In this document: positions 52,713-61,176 of the stretch, one piece after another
Numbering within the stretch: the first letter of the stretch is position 1
How the letters are laid out: each line of letters opens with the position of its first letter
Assembly: GCA_023399155.1 (NCBI GenBank)
Contig: JAEWQP010000002.1
Coordinates: forward strand, 1 to 64,000
Direction: 5' to 3'
DNA: 64,000 bases
Origin: Verrucomicrobiota bacterium
GTDB taxonomy: Bacteria; Verrucomicrobiota; Verrucomicrobiia; Opitutales; Opitutaceae
The notes under the pieces: generated by a model
Told to the model about the DNA's origin: nothing
Database searches by the model: none
Seen by the model: only the letters and a program-made list of their open reading frames with translations
Program-made: the position numbers and the translations under genes

Positions 52713-53744
52713 TCAGAGGTTCGTGCGCCAGAAAAACTTGGAGTCTATCTGGGAGGTGCGGATGAGGTGCTGCAGCTGCTTGAGGCGTGTGAAGGCGCGG
52801 TCCTCGAATTGTTCGCGCGACATGTCGATTTGGCGGAAGACATCGTGCATCTGCCGCACGCCGCTATCAGCATCCCATGAACATTCGAAATCCGGCAGGT
52901 GACGGCGGATCTTGTCGAAGTTCACACGGTAGCTGCGGTTGTCGGCACCCTGCGTGCCGAACGTGACCGAGCAGCCCGTGAACACAGCCGCGACCTTTTC
53001 GGCGATGTCGCGGACGCGATAGTTTTGCTGGTTGCTGCCGACATTGAACGCCTGGTCCTGGATGGCCTCGGCCGGGGCTTCGATTGCGCAAGAGATCGCC
53101 CGCGCGATATCCAGGGCGTGCACCAGCGGTCTCCACGGGGAGCCGTCGCTGGTCATGCGGATCTCCCGCGTGGTCCAGGCGAGGCCGCATAGGTTGTTCA
53201 GCACGAGGTCGAACCGCTGCCTGGGGGACGCCCCGAAGGCCGTGGCGTTCCGCATGTAGCATGGGCTGAAACGGTCGTCCGCCAGCGACTTCAGGTCGCG
53301 TTCGCACAGCACCTTGCAGCGGGCGTATGCGGTCTGTGGATTCGGTGCGGTATCCTCCGTGACCTCGCCGTTGGTGGCCACGCCATAGACCGAGCATGAG
53401 GACATGTAGACGAAGCGCCGCACACCCGCTGCCTTGGCCGTGCGCGCGAGGTGCATCGTGCCCTTGTGATTGATCTCGTAGGTGATCTCGGGATCGAGTT
53501 CGCCGAGCGGGTCATTTGAGAGCTCGGCCATGTGCACGAGCGCCTCATGCCCCCGGAGATCCTCCTCCGTGACCTCGCGGATGTCCTTTGCGACGGTCCT
53601 GGGCGTGGTGCCGCGGGAGTTGTAGAGGTAGCCCGACTTGTAGAAACCGGTGTCGATTCCGGTCACGTCGTGGCCACGCTGGTGGAGAAAAGGGGCGAGG
53701 ACGGCCCCAAGATAACCTTCAGTTCCGGTGATGCAGACTTTCAT
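52713..53744 (-). CDS. NAD-dependent epimerase/dehydratase, extended SDR
   Basis: This is a 343-residue extended SDR. The Rossmann motif MKVCITGTEGYLGAVLAPFL starts the protein and the active-site region is SSCSVYG followed by YARCK, giving the usual Ser and Tyr-xxx-Lys. The N-terminal DTGFYKSGYLYNSRG segment is typical of SDRs found next to sugar C-methyltransferases. It probably reduces or epimerises C4 of the nucleotide sugar, but the exact step is unknown. The upstream 45 open codons are not coding-like. It lies 12 bp before the C-methyltransferase gene. Confidence 0.87.
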   Translation of the reverse strand: MKVCITGTEGYLGAVLAPFLHQRGHDVTGIDTGFYKSGYLYNSRGTTPRTVAKDIREVTEEDLRGHEALVHMAELSNDPLGELDPEITYEINHKGTMHLARTAKAAGVRRFVYMSSCSVYGVATNGEVTEDTAPNPQTAYARCKVLCERDLKSLADDRFSPCYMRNATAFGASPRQRFDLVLNNLCGLAWTTREIRMTSDGSPWRPLVHALDIARAISCAIEAPAEAIQDQAFNVGSNQQNYRVRDIAEKVAAVFTGCSVTFGTQGADNRSYRVNFDKIRRHLPDFECSWDADSGVRQMHDVFRQIDMSREQFEDRAFTRLKQLQHLIRTSQIDSKFFWRTNL

Positions 53745-53806
53745 GGAGAAATTCGTGGAGCCGGCGGGGTGCGGCCCCGCGGAAAAGGGTTTGGACGGGG
53801 GGCGGC

Positions 53807-55000
53807 TTAGGGGACCTGCCCGGCGATGGCGGCGCCTATCTCGAGCGAAGCGGTGGCCGCGGGTGACGGCGCGTTGCACACATGCATGGAGTTGCGGCCC
53901 GGTACGATGAGAAAATCGTCCACCAGACTGCCGTCATCCATGAGGGCCTGGGCGCGCACGCCGGCGTGGCTCGGGATGCAGTCCTCCTCGCGCACCTCCG
54001 GGATCAGACGACGAAGGCTGCGCACGAATGCCGACTTGCTGAGCGAACGCCAGATCTCATCGAGGCCATCGCGGTGGTACTTCCAGGCGAGCCTCCAGAA
54101 TCCCGGGAAGCACATGACCTCGCTGAAATCGCGCAGGCTGAAATCGAGCTTGCGGTATCCTTCCCGCTCGAATGCGAGCACTGCATTCGGGCCGCAGTGG
54201 ACCGATCCGTCGATCATGCGCGTGAAATGCACGCCGAGAAACGGAAAGGCGGGGTTGGGCACGGGGTAGATGAGCGTCTTGCAGAGGTATCGCTTTTCCG
54301 GCGCGAGTTCGAAGTACTCGCCCCGGAATGGCACGATGCGCGCGCGGGTGTCGGTCTGGTCCATGCGCGCGAGCCGGTCGCTGTGGAGACCGCCGCAGTT
54401 GACAAGAAACCGCGTCCGATACTCCGCTTGCGCGGTCTGGATGACCTTCTCGGGCCCGTCCTCCACGAATCCGGTCACTCGCGTGCTCAGCTGGAGGGTG
54501 GCGCCGCGCTCGGTCGCAAGCTGCACGATTTTCCGGCACACCTGTGAGTAGCTAACGATCCCGGTGTTCGGCACGCGGACGGCGGCCACGCAGCTGGCAT
54601 GCGGCTCGATCTCCCGAAGCTCCTCCGGGGTGACCATCGTCACATCGAGACCATTGTCCAGGCCGCGTTGATACAGGTTTGTCAGCGCCGGGATTTCCGC
54701 GGCCTCGGTGGCGACGATCACCTTGCCGCACACATCATGGGCGATGCCCTGTTCGCGGCAGAATTCGACCATGCTGCGGCTTCCGGCGCGGGCGAAGCGA
54801 GCCTTGTGGCTGCCAGGCTTGTAGTAGATCCCTGAATGGATGACGCCGCTGTTGTTGCCTGTCTGGTGGCTGGCCCAGGCGGATTCCTTCTCCAGGACGA
54901 GGATGCGCGAACGTGGCCGGCGCTCGGTGAGCGCAAGCGCGGTCGAGAGGCCGACGATGCCGCCTCCCACGATGGCGTAGTCAAATGCCGCTGTTTGCAT
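53807..55000 (-). CDS. lhgO: L-2-hydroxyglutarate oxidase-like FAD protein (LhgO family)
   Basis: The 397-residue protein has the FAD-binding start YAIVGGGIVGLSTALALTER and the family motif SHQTGNNSGVIHSGIYYKPG. Other LhgO-like regions are VCGKVIVATEAAEIPALTNL, VPFRGEYFELAPEKRYLCKT and IPSHAGVRAQALMDDGSLVD. LhgO oxidises L-2-hydroxyglutarate to 2-oxoglutarate at the membrane. Its place between rfbF and a sugar epimerase suggests a different 2-hydroxy-acid or sugar substrate in this pathway, which is inference only. Start at MQTAAFDYAI, where the fold begins. Confidence 0.85.
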   Translation of the reverse strand: MQTAAFDYAIVGGGIVGLSTALALTERRPRSRILVLEKESAWASHQTGNNSGVIHSGIYYKPGSHKARFARAGSRSMVEFCREQGIAHDVCGKVIVATEAAEIPALTNLYQRGLDNGLDVTMVTPEELREIEPHASCVAAVRVPNTGIVSYSQVCRKIVQLATERGATLQLSTRVTGFVEDGPEKVIQTAQAEYRTRFLVNCGGLHSDRLARMDQTDTRARIVPFRGEYFELAPEKRYLCKTLIYPVPNPAFPFLGVHFTRMIDGSVHCGPNAVLAFEREGYRKLDFSLRDFSEVMCFPGFWRLAWKYHRDGLDEIWRSLSKSAFVRSLRRLIPEVREEDCIPSHAGVRAQALMDDGSLVDDFLIVPGRNSMHVCNAPSPAATASLEIGAAIAGQVP

Positions 55001-55011
55001 GGCTGCAGCCC

Positions 55012-55785
55012 TCACCACACCTTCCAGGGCGGCCGGCTGGACGCCCATGCTTCCTCGAGCACGTTCCGGTCGCGCAGGGTGTCCATCGACTGCCAGAAGC
55101 CCGGATGCTTATAGGCGTGGAGCTGCCCGTCCTGCGCAAGGCCCTGCATCGGTTCGCGTTCCCACACCGTCTCGTCGCCCTTGATGTAATCGAGGACTTT
55201 GGGTTCCAGGACGAAGAATCCGCCGTTGATCCAGGCGCCATCGCCGTCGGGCTTCTCGCGGAAGGAATTCACCTGCGTGGCGGAGTCGCGCAGCGTGAAT
55301 GCCCCGAACCGGCCCGGGGGCTGCACGGCCGTCAGCGTCGCCAGTCCCCCGTGGGACCGGTGGAACGCGAGGGTCTCGCGTATGGAGAGATCGGTGACAC
55401 CGTCGCCGTAGGTCATGAAGAACGTCTCGTCGTCGAGAAACCGGCGCACGCGCCGGAGGCGTCCTCCCGTCATCGTCTTCTCGCCGGTGTCCACGAGTGT
55501 CACCGTCCACGGCTCGGTGGCATGGCCGAGGTACTCGGCGCGGTTGGTGCGCAGGTCAAAGCGCACGTCGGACATGCCGAGGAAGTAGCTCGCAAAGAAC
55601 TGCTTCACGACAAAGCCCTTGTAGCCGAGGCAGATGATGAAGTCGTTCACTCCGTGGTGACTGTAGATCTTCATGATGTGCCAGAGGATGGGCTGTCCGC
55701 CCACCTCGACCATCGGCTTTGGCTTGGTTCCGGTCTCCTCGCTGAGTCGCGTGCCGAGACCACCGGCTAGGATAACTGCTTTCAT
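55012..55785 (-). CDS. rfbF: Glucose-1-phosphate cytidylyltransferase
   Basis: This 257-residue nucleotidyltransferase makes CDP-glucose from CTP and glucose-1-phosphate, the entry to CDP-3,6-dideoxy and branched sugars. The protein starts MKAVILAGGLGTRLSEETGT, with KPKPMVEVGGQPILWHIMKI, IICLGYKGFVVKQFF, FFMTYGDGVTDLSI and INGGFFVLEPKVLDYI, all RfbF-specific. Length is normal. The following enzyme, CDP-glucose 4,6-dehydratase (RfbG), is not encoded in the window, so it must lie elsewhere or be replaced. It is 11 bp upstream of the LhgO-like gene. Confidence 0.95.
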   Translation of the reverse strand: MKAVILAGGLGTRLSEETGTKPKPMVEVGGQPILWHIMKIYSHHGVNDFIICLGYKGFVVKQFFASYFLGMSDVRFDLRTNRAEYLGHATEPWTVTLVDTGEKTMTGGRLRRVRRFLDDETFFMTYGDGVTDLSIRETLAFHRSHGGLATLTAVQPPGRFGAFTLRDSATQVNSFREKPDGDGAWINGGFFVLEPKVLDYIKGDETVWEREPMQGLAQDGQLHAYKHPGFWQSMDTLRDRNVLEEAWASSRPPWKVW

Positions 55786-55889
55786 GAATACTGGGAATGG
55801 GTAAGGCCGGGCGCGCGTTAACCGGGGCACACCCGCAGGCTTTTGCGCGGCCGCTGGGTGGCCCCGACGCCGGGAATCACGGGTCGCCG

Positions 55890-56672
55890 CTAGAGCGGGT
55901 TCGTTGGGGGCGTAGCTATCGGAATGATACAGCGTCCGGTGCTGACCTGGAGATCGGTCACCTGCGCGCGCAGCGGCATCGTGACGGCTGTGATCACCGC
56001 GGCCGCCACATCCTCGGGCTGCACGAGAAGCTCAGGCTGGGGTTCGCGACCTTCGAGACGGAAGACCTCCTGGCCCATGGGGGTGTCCGTGCGGCCCGGA
56101 AAGATGCTGACCACGCGCAGGTCCTCCGCGGCAAACTCATCTCGGATGCTGTCGGCGACTGCCTTGAGCGCCGCCTTGCTTGCCCCGTAGGCGGCGACCC
56201 CGGCCGAGGCTCCGAGCCCGGCCGTGGAATTGATGAAGACGATGATGCCCTGCGCGGCGCGAAGCGAAGGGAGCAGCAACTGGCTCAGCACAAACGGCGC
56301 ACGAAGGTTCACGCGCAGGATTTGATCGAGGGCGGCCCGAGGCGTCTCGCCAAACGATCCCATGTGGTAGGTCCCGGCGCAGTTGACCAGGAGGGCGAGT
56401 CGGTTGCCTGTCATCTCGTCTACACGTGTGGCGAGCGACTCGAGCGACGCGTCGATCGCGAGGTCGCACGGCACGGCAGCCACGCAGGCCTCGCGCGGTT
56501 CGATCATCGAGAGCGTCTCGGTGAGCGCCTCGCGGCGGCGGGCGGTGAGGATGACGGAAAACCCCGCGCCACTGAGCGCCACCGCGATAGCGCGGCCAAT
56601 CCCACTGCTTGCCCCGGTGACTAGGGCGTACTTGCGCGAGGATCCATCCCTGTCGTGCGAATCAGGCGTCAT
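55890..56672 (-). CDS. Short-chain dehydrogenase/reductase
   Basis: This is a 260-residue classical SDR: ALVTGASSGIGRAIAVALSG cofactor motif, NCAGTYHMGSFGE, the Ser of INSTAGLGASAGVA, and YGASKAALKAVADSI giving Tyr-xxx-Lys. It reduces or oxidises an alcohol with NAD(P). Its ATG lies 11 bp inside the end of the DUF4910 gene, so expression is coupled to that gene and through it to the FkbH-ACP pair. A carrier-bound keto intermediate or a sugar derivative is a possible substrate, but nothing in the sequence decides. Confidence 0.88.
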   Translation of the reverse strand: MTPDSHDRDGSSRKYALVTGASSGIGRAIAVALSGAGFSVILTARRREALTETLSMIEPREACVAAVPCDLAIDASLESLATRVDEMTGNRLALLVNCAGTYHMGSFGETPRAALDQILRVNLRAPFVLSQLLLPSLRAAQGIIVFINSTAGLGASAGVAAYGASKAALKAVADSIRDEFAAEDLRVVSIFPGRTDTPMGQEVFRLEGREPQPELLVQPEDVAAAVITAVTMPLRAQVTDLQVSTGRCIIPIATPPTNPL

Positions 56673-58053
56673 GGCGTTTCGTTTCCTCGAGAAGGCCGAC
56701 TCGGAGAAGGTCGTCCGCTGCGCGCGCGAGGATCTGAAAAGGGAGGGATGCGCGCTCCGCCATCGCAAGCAGGTCGTGCTCACCGTCGGCGAGGTTCAGC
56801 ACCCAGAGGTAGGCCATCTGCAGCTCCGCAAGGTGCTTGTCGCCCCCGGTCTGCCGATAGAGCCCGCGGCGGCCGAGCTGCGGCTCCCCGCACGGGTTGA
56901 GGCTGCGGTAGCGACGGTTGGCGTCGAGCACCTCGAGGATGGCACCGGCCGTGCGAAGCGACTCCTCGAGGGCGCCGGGCGTGATCAGGTCGAGGTTGTC
57001 GGCGGAGGTGTGGTATTCCGGAAACTCGCCGTGGGGCGTCCGCATCAGGCAGCCAAGCGGAAGGTTGTACCCGGGCGAACAATACTGGCGCTCGTCGTAG
57101 CCGTAGGGGAAGAAGTCGATGATGCGCGACTGCTGCCCGTTGCCGCGCAGCACGTGGGCCGCGGCGCGGTCGACCACGGCGTCGCCGCGGCGGCTCTTCT
57201 TGTAGGTGAACGCGCCGGCGTCGCCGCAGCAGGTGAGGAGGAGGCCGTGCCGCACGCGCTGCACCGCCTCGGGATTGCGCGCCAGCCAGGTGATCGAGCC
57301 GATCGTGCCAGGGATGAAGACAAAGCGGTAGGTGAGCCGGTGCGGGCGCGAGGCCACGGACATGGCCAGCCAGGTCGCGACGACCAGGCCGGAGAGGTTG
57401 TCGTTGGCCAGGGACGGATGGCAGGCATGGCACGACACGAGCACCTCGTCGGACGACTCGCCCGGAATCACGCACTCACCGTAGCTCAGGCTCCCCGGTT
57501 CCAGGGTCGAGTCGATGAAGACCTCGTAGTCGCCGGGACCCAGGGATTCGACGACCGCGTGCGGGAGGCAGAAGCCCCAATCCCGTTTGTAGTACGAAGT
57601 CCGGTACGGTATCCACGTCGGCCGTTCAGGCAGCGAATGCAGGTGCGGTCGGAGCTCGGCCAGGGGCATCCGGGCATGGACCGGCGCACTGTAGTTGACC
57701 ACCTGCAGGTTGCTGCGGCTGAAGTCCGCCAGCACGCGTCCATCCGGCGCCTTGAGCCAGCCCTGCCGGATCGTCCACTCCATCGGCACCTCCCAGTCGA
57801 GCACAGGCGTGCCGGAAGGGACCTCGTGGACGGTCAGCGGCACGCGCTGGCCGATGCGCGCAAGCGTTTCGCGCAGCCCCGGGCCCGTGATGCTCCGGCA
57901 GATGGGAAAGAGCTCGCGCGCGAACGCGTGCATGGCGTGCCCGGAACTCACGTGGGAAGCGGTCTGGGCGGGGCTGGCCGGACCCGGGGCCGGCGCGGCC
58001 GGGGCGCTGGATGAGACCGGCACCGGGGCGGAAGGCGGAGGCGTGACGTTCAT
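56662..58053 (-). CDS. DUF4910-type aminopeptidase-fold protein
   Basis: The 463-residue protein has an Ala/Pro-rich head (about residues 1-35) and then ARELFPICRSITGPGLRETL, the hallmark start of DUF4910/DUF2172 proteins. Metal-site-like motifs of the M28 peptidase fold are VSCHACHPSLANDNLSG and FPEYHTSADNLDLITPGALE, with a winged-helix-like C-terminus. Such proteins recur in polysaccharide and capsule clusters, where their reaction is unknown; hydrolysis of an amide or ester is plausible from the fold. It overlaps the FkbH gene by ATGA upstream and the SDR by 11 bp downstream. Confidence 0.85.
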   Translation of the reverse strand: MNVTPPPSAPVPVSSSAPAAPAPGPASPAQTASHVSSGHAMHAFARELFPICRSITGPGLRETLARIGQRVPLTVHEVPSGTPVLDWEVPMEWTIRQGWLKAPDGRVLADFSRSNLQVVNYSAPVHARMPLAELRPHLHSLPERPTWIPYRTSYYKRDWGFCLPHAVVESLGPGDYEVFIDSTLEPGSLSYGECVIPGESSDEVLVSCHACHPSLANDNLSGLVVATWLAMSVASRPHRLTYRFVFIPGTIGSITWLARNPEAVQRVRHGLLLTCCGDAGAFTYKKSRRGDAVVDRAAAHVLRGNGQQSRIIDFFPYGYDERQYCSPGYNLPLGCLMRTPHGEFPEYHTSADNLDLITPGALEESLRTAGAILEVLDANRRYRSLNPCGEPQLGRRGLYRQTGGDKHLAELQMAYLWVLNLADGEHDLLAMAERASLPFQILARAADDLLRVGLLEETKRHDA

Positions 58054-59813
58054 GCGGAAAGGGCGGCGGATGTCCCGGATGCCCGGGGGCGCAGCGGCGA
58101 GCGCGGCGGCCGGGCGACGCGCACGGTCAGCTGCGGGGGCATCGGATACTCGGCGGCGCTGTCCCACCGGAAGACATTGTCGGTGGAAACAACGGTGAGG
58201 CCGGACCGGTTCAGAAAATCCAGGCACGGCCGGTTCTTGGCCGTGGGGGCGAAGGCGAGCTCGAACCACGCGGCGCCGTGTTCGCGCGCGTGGCGGTCCA
58301 CGATCGCCAGCATCGCCTCCTCGATCTTGCGTCCCATGGCGCGGCAGCTGAGCAGAAAGTCCGTGACCTCGATCGGGCCGTCCGGGAGGCGGGCGACGCT
58401 GACGAAGCCCGTGAGCCCGAGGTCGCCGAACCGGTCGCGCACCTTCACCGTCCAGGCCGCATGCCCGGGGACGCGCGACCAGGCGATCAACTCGCCCGCC
58501 GTCATGCGCCGCGTGCGCAGGTTCATCTGGTTGGTCTTGTTCAGAAGCTGGGCGGCGCGGGCGAGGTTGGCTTCCGTCAACCGTTCCACCTCCACCTCCA
58601 TCTCCAGGGTACCGAGCCAGTCGTCGAGCGATCCGACATTCGCGCGCGCCTGCCTGCGCTCGCGCTCGGAGGCATACATCGCGGTGCGCTGGTGGTCCTC
58701 GCTCGTGACGACGGCGGTGTCGAAGCACGTGAGCTGGAGCAGCGCCTTGCGAAAGTGCGAGCGGTCAGCCGGCCATTCCGGCACGAGCACCTCGGGCAGC
58801 GCCTCGCGCACGCGGGCGCGTTCGGCCGGGTTGTCGTCGATGAACACGACCGACTGGAGCCCGAGGTTCAGCTCGGCCGCTAGGTCGGCGACATTGGCGG
58901 CCTTGTCCTGCCAGTTGATGCGCCAGCCGGCGAAGTCCTCGAGTCGAAGCACCATTTCCGGATGTTCGCGTATCGCCGTGGTGGCGACGGACTCGTCGTT
59001 CTTCGACACCAGCCCGAGCAGGATGCCTCGCCGCGACAGCGCCTTGATCGCGCGTTGGAAATCCACCAGGGCCTCGCCGTCGGCATGGTGTCCGCCGAGC
59101 ACGAGATGCTCCCAGCCGATGTCCCCGACGATCCCGCCCCAGAGAGTGTCGTCAAGATCGAGGACGAGGAGCTTGCGGCCGGCGCCATCGATGGTCTGCA
59201 GGGCGGACTTGATGTCCGCGGCGGCGAGCTTGAAGACCTCCGTGCCGAACGGGATTTTGCCCATGTACCAGGCCTTGGTGGCATGCGCCTTCGCTCCGCT
59301 CATCCCGAGCCAGCGCGCGGCATCGAGCATGTAGATCGGCGACGGAGTCGAGCCGGCCTCGGATGAGGCCGCGGGTTCGAGCCGCGCTGCCAGGCGTTGG
59401 TTCATCCGGGAGAGCAGGTCGCGAATACCCGTGCCGGGGCGGCGATCGAGGAGACCCCAGCCGCGCTCCCAGGGCGGGAGTTCCCAGCTGGGCACGAGGA
59501 TGGTGCGGGCGCGGGGGGCGCAGCCGCGGATCAGATCGCCGAAGCGGTCGACCTCCTCGAGGATGTCGGCGTGGTCGACTGTCTCGTGCGCCAGCGCGCG
59601 GGCAAATCCGCTGATGACTCGGTGCGGCAGCGTCCACACCACGAGGCAGTCGATCTGCCCGGACCAGCAGGGAAGCGAGGAATCGGCAAGCACCTGGAAC
59701 GGCTGGCCGAACGGCGTATCCACAACCTCGACACCAGGCGGCCCCGGGTCGTGCGCCAGGATTGCGGCGAGGTTGCCGACATTGAAGTCGGAAGCGACGA
59801 GCACGCGTTGCAT
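58050..59813 (-). CDS. FkbH-like HAD-IIIC protein
   Basis: This 587-residue protein is of the FkbH type. An N-terminal SGNH-like region (residues 1 to about 200) precedes a HAD phosphatase domain whose nucleophile motif LLVLDLDDTLWGGIVGDIG lies near residue 220. LGLVSKNDESVATTAI and VVFIDDNPAERARVREALP give the later HAD motifs. The C-terminal part is GNAT-like (LLNKTNQMNLRTRRMTAGEL, DFLLSCRAMGRKIEEAMLAI). FkbH enzymes take 1,3-bisphosphoglycerate, remove phosphate and load the glyceryl unit onto an acyl carrier protein. An ACP gene lies 13 bp upstream, which strongly supports that chemistry here. The start is MQRVLVASDF. Confidence 0.9.
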   Translation of the reverse strand: MQRVLVASDFNVGNLAAILAHDPGPPGVEVVDTPFGQPFQVLADSSLPCWSGQIDCLVVWTLPHRVISGFARALAHETVDHADILEEVDRFGDLIRGCAPRARTILVPSWELPPWERGWGLLDRRPGTGIRDLLSRMNQRLAARLEPAASSEAGSTPSPIYMLDAARWLGMSGAKAHATKAWYMGKIPFGTEVFKLAAADIKSALQTIDGAGRKLLVLDLDDTLWGGIVGDIGWEHLVLGGHHADGEALVDFQRAIKALSRRGILLGLVSKNDESVATTAIREHPEMVLRLEDFAGWRINWQDKAANVADLAAELNLGLQSVVFIDDNPAERARVREALPEVLVPEWPADRSHFRKALLQLTCFDTAVVTSEDHQRTAMYASERERRQARANVGSLDDWLGTLEMEVEVERLTEANLARAAQLLNKTNQMNLRTRRMTAGELIAWSRVPGHAAWTVKVRDRFGDLGLTGFVSVARLPDGPIEVTDFLLSCRAMGRKIEEAMLAIVDRHAREHGAAWFELAFAPTAKNRPCLDFLNRSGLTVVSTDNVFRWDSAAEYPMPPQLTVRVARPPRSPLRPRASGTSAALSA

Positions 59814-59826
59814 GCGGCGGCGTAGA

Positions 59827-60135
59827 TCAGCGTTCGCCCGCGACCCGAAGCTGTGCCTGCACATGGCGGGCGAGCGACTTGATCGTGGCGAACGGGTTCT
59901 CGTCCGTCTGATCGGACGCGGCGTCCGCGAGGTTCACCGACGTGCCGAAGGCCTGCTCCACCTGGTCCTCAAGCGCCACGACGAGATTCACGAGACCGAG
60001 CGACGACAGGGGGCCGTCGGGCTCCGCGAGCGCTGCGTCCTCAGCCCTGGGCACCTGCTGGTTGGGAGGGAGGGTCGGGTTCACATCGTCAAGGGCTCGA
60101 AAGACGACGTCGAGTATCTGAGGGTCTGTATCCAT
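59827..60135 (-). CDS. Acyl carrier protein
   Basis: This is a 102-residue, acidic, helical protein of the phosphopantetheine-binding family. The attachment region reads PLSSLGLVNLVVALEDQVEQ. The usual Asp-Ser-Leu is Ser-Ser-Leu here, so the serine is kept but the preceding Asp is not. Helix II and the following FGTSVNLADAA match the ACP fold. It sits 13 bp before the FkbH-like gene and 32 bp after the serine acetyltransferase-like gene. It is the probable carrier of the FkbH-loaded glyceryl group rather than the fatty acid ACP. Confidence 0.88.
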   Translation of the reverse strand: MDTDPQILDVVFRALDDVNPTLPPNQQVPRAEDAALAEPDGPLSSLGLVNLVVALEDQVEQAFGTSVNLADAASDQTDENPFATIKSLARHVQAQLRVAGER

Positions 60136-60167
60136 CACGAAAGTGGCGAGGCGAGCCGGGGCCGGTC

Positions 60168-60740
60168 TTACGCGGCGTCGGAGTGGTGGCTGGAGTGGGT
60201 GACCATCGGGGCCGTGCGCGGGGCGGGCAGGATCCGCATGGGATTTCCGAATACCGTGGCGCCCGGCGGCACGTCGGTCGTCACGACGGAATTGGGGCCG
60301 ATATGCGCGCCATCGCCCACGGTGACGTGGCCGATGATCACGGCGCCGGCGCCGACATCCACGTGCTGGCCGAGCACGGGACCCTCCTTGTAAGTATCGA
60401 GTGTGGCGGCGCCGATGGTCACGTTCTGGCGGAGGATGCACTCATCGCCGATCCGGGCGCTCGGATGGATCACGATCCCGCCCTGGTGCGCGATCCTCAC
60501 GCGGCGACCGAGCACCGCCGTGCGGTGCAGCTCGATGGTGTAGTGATTCCGAACATAGCGGTGGAGCGCCAGATAGACGCGTTTTGCCACCCGCCTCAGC
60601 GGCGGCCGGGTGCCCGCAGCCCAGACCCCGAATCGGTACATCGCCACCGCGCGAAAACCCGGACGGGTCCAATCGCGGTTGTGGACGCGATGGTCCTCGC
60701 GCACTTGGCGGCAGAGCTGGCGGAAGGTCGGCGTCGGCAT
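60168..60740 (-). CDS. Serine acetyltransferase-like hexapeptide acyltransferase
   Basis: The 190-residue left-handed beta-helix transferase begins with FRQLCRQVREDHRVHNRDWT and continues with AMYRFGVWA and the hexapeptide part (IHPSARIGDECILRQNVTIG, DVGAGAVIIGHVTVGDGAHI, NSVVTTDVPPGATVFGNPMR). Catalytic His is expected in RIAHQGGIVIH. These are SAT/CysE-like proteins, but many in polysaccharide loci acetylate sugars instead. Being next to an ACP gene, it could also use a carrier-bound acyl donor. ATG 60740 is where family similarity starts. Confidence 0.87.
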   Translation of the reverse strand: MPTPTFRQLCRQVREDHRVHNRDWTRPGFRAVAMYRFGVWAAGTRPPLRRVAKRVYLALHRYVRNHYTIELHRTAVLGRRVRIAHQGGIVIHPSARIGDECILRQNVTIGAATLDTYKEGPVLGQHVDVGAGAVIIGHVTVGDGAHIGPNSVVTTDVPPGATVFGNPMRILPAPRTAPMVTHSSHHSDAA

Positions 60741-61172
60741 CGGTCGGGGACGGACGTCCCCGCCTGCGTCAGCCCATTTCGTTCCATGGGAGCCGTCGGT
60801 TTTAACCGGAGGGGGAGAAACGACACGGAGAAACCAAGGGGGCGGGGCGAAACGGCCGCCAGGCGCTTCGTTTTGCATGCGTCGGCCCCGCGACACCTTG
60901 CCGTCTGCAATCGCGGGTCGCGGAGCCAGGCGCGTCGCCCCAATCGTGAAATGCGTGCGCAAGGGGTCTCCGGCAGCTCTGGAAGCTGTCATGAACTTTG
61001 CGCGGCGTCTCCCAGGCAGGGCGGGTTCTCCGTACCCGCCGCGCGTGCGAATCGGCCGTCTCGGCGCGCTCGGTTCCGAGGCCGCGCCTGCGGCCGACAA
61101 GACCGGTCGCGCCGCGAACCGGACCAAGCGCGCCCTACCTGCGAGGTCGTTTTCGGGAGTGGGTGACATGTT
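60741..61172. other. Intergenic region containing repeat copy B
   Basis: This 432-bp gap breaks the otherwise tight minus-strand cluster. It holds the dispersed repeat copy B (60977-61176) and about 235 bp of GC-rich sequence upstream of the acetyltransferase gene. No gene was recognised; frames through the repeat are artefacts. A promoter for the downstream genes could lie here. Confidence 0.55.
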
Positions 61173-61176
61173 CTAG
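60977..61176 (-). repeat. Dispersed intergenic repeat, copy B (inverted relative to copy A)
   Basis: This is the reverse complement of the block at 17849-18052 with scattered substitutions and small indels. It ends in CTAG at 61173-61176, and its last bases supply the TAG stop of the epimerase gene at 61173. The perfect hairpin of copy A is imperfect here (GCGGGTTCTCCGTACCCGC). Insertion exactly at the 3' end of a gene suggests that the repeat arrived by mobility. Confidence 0.75.
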
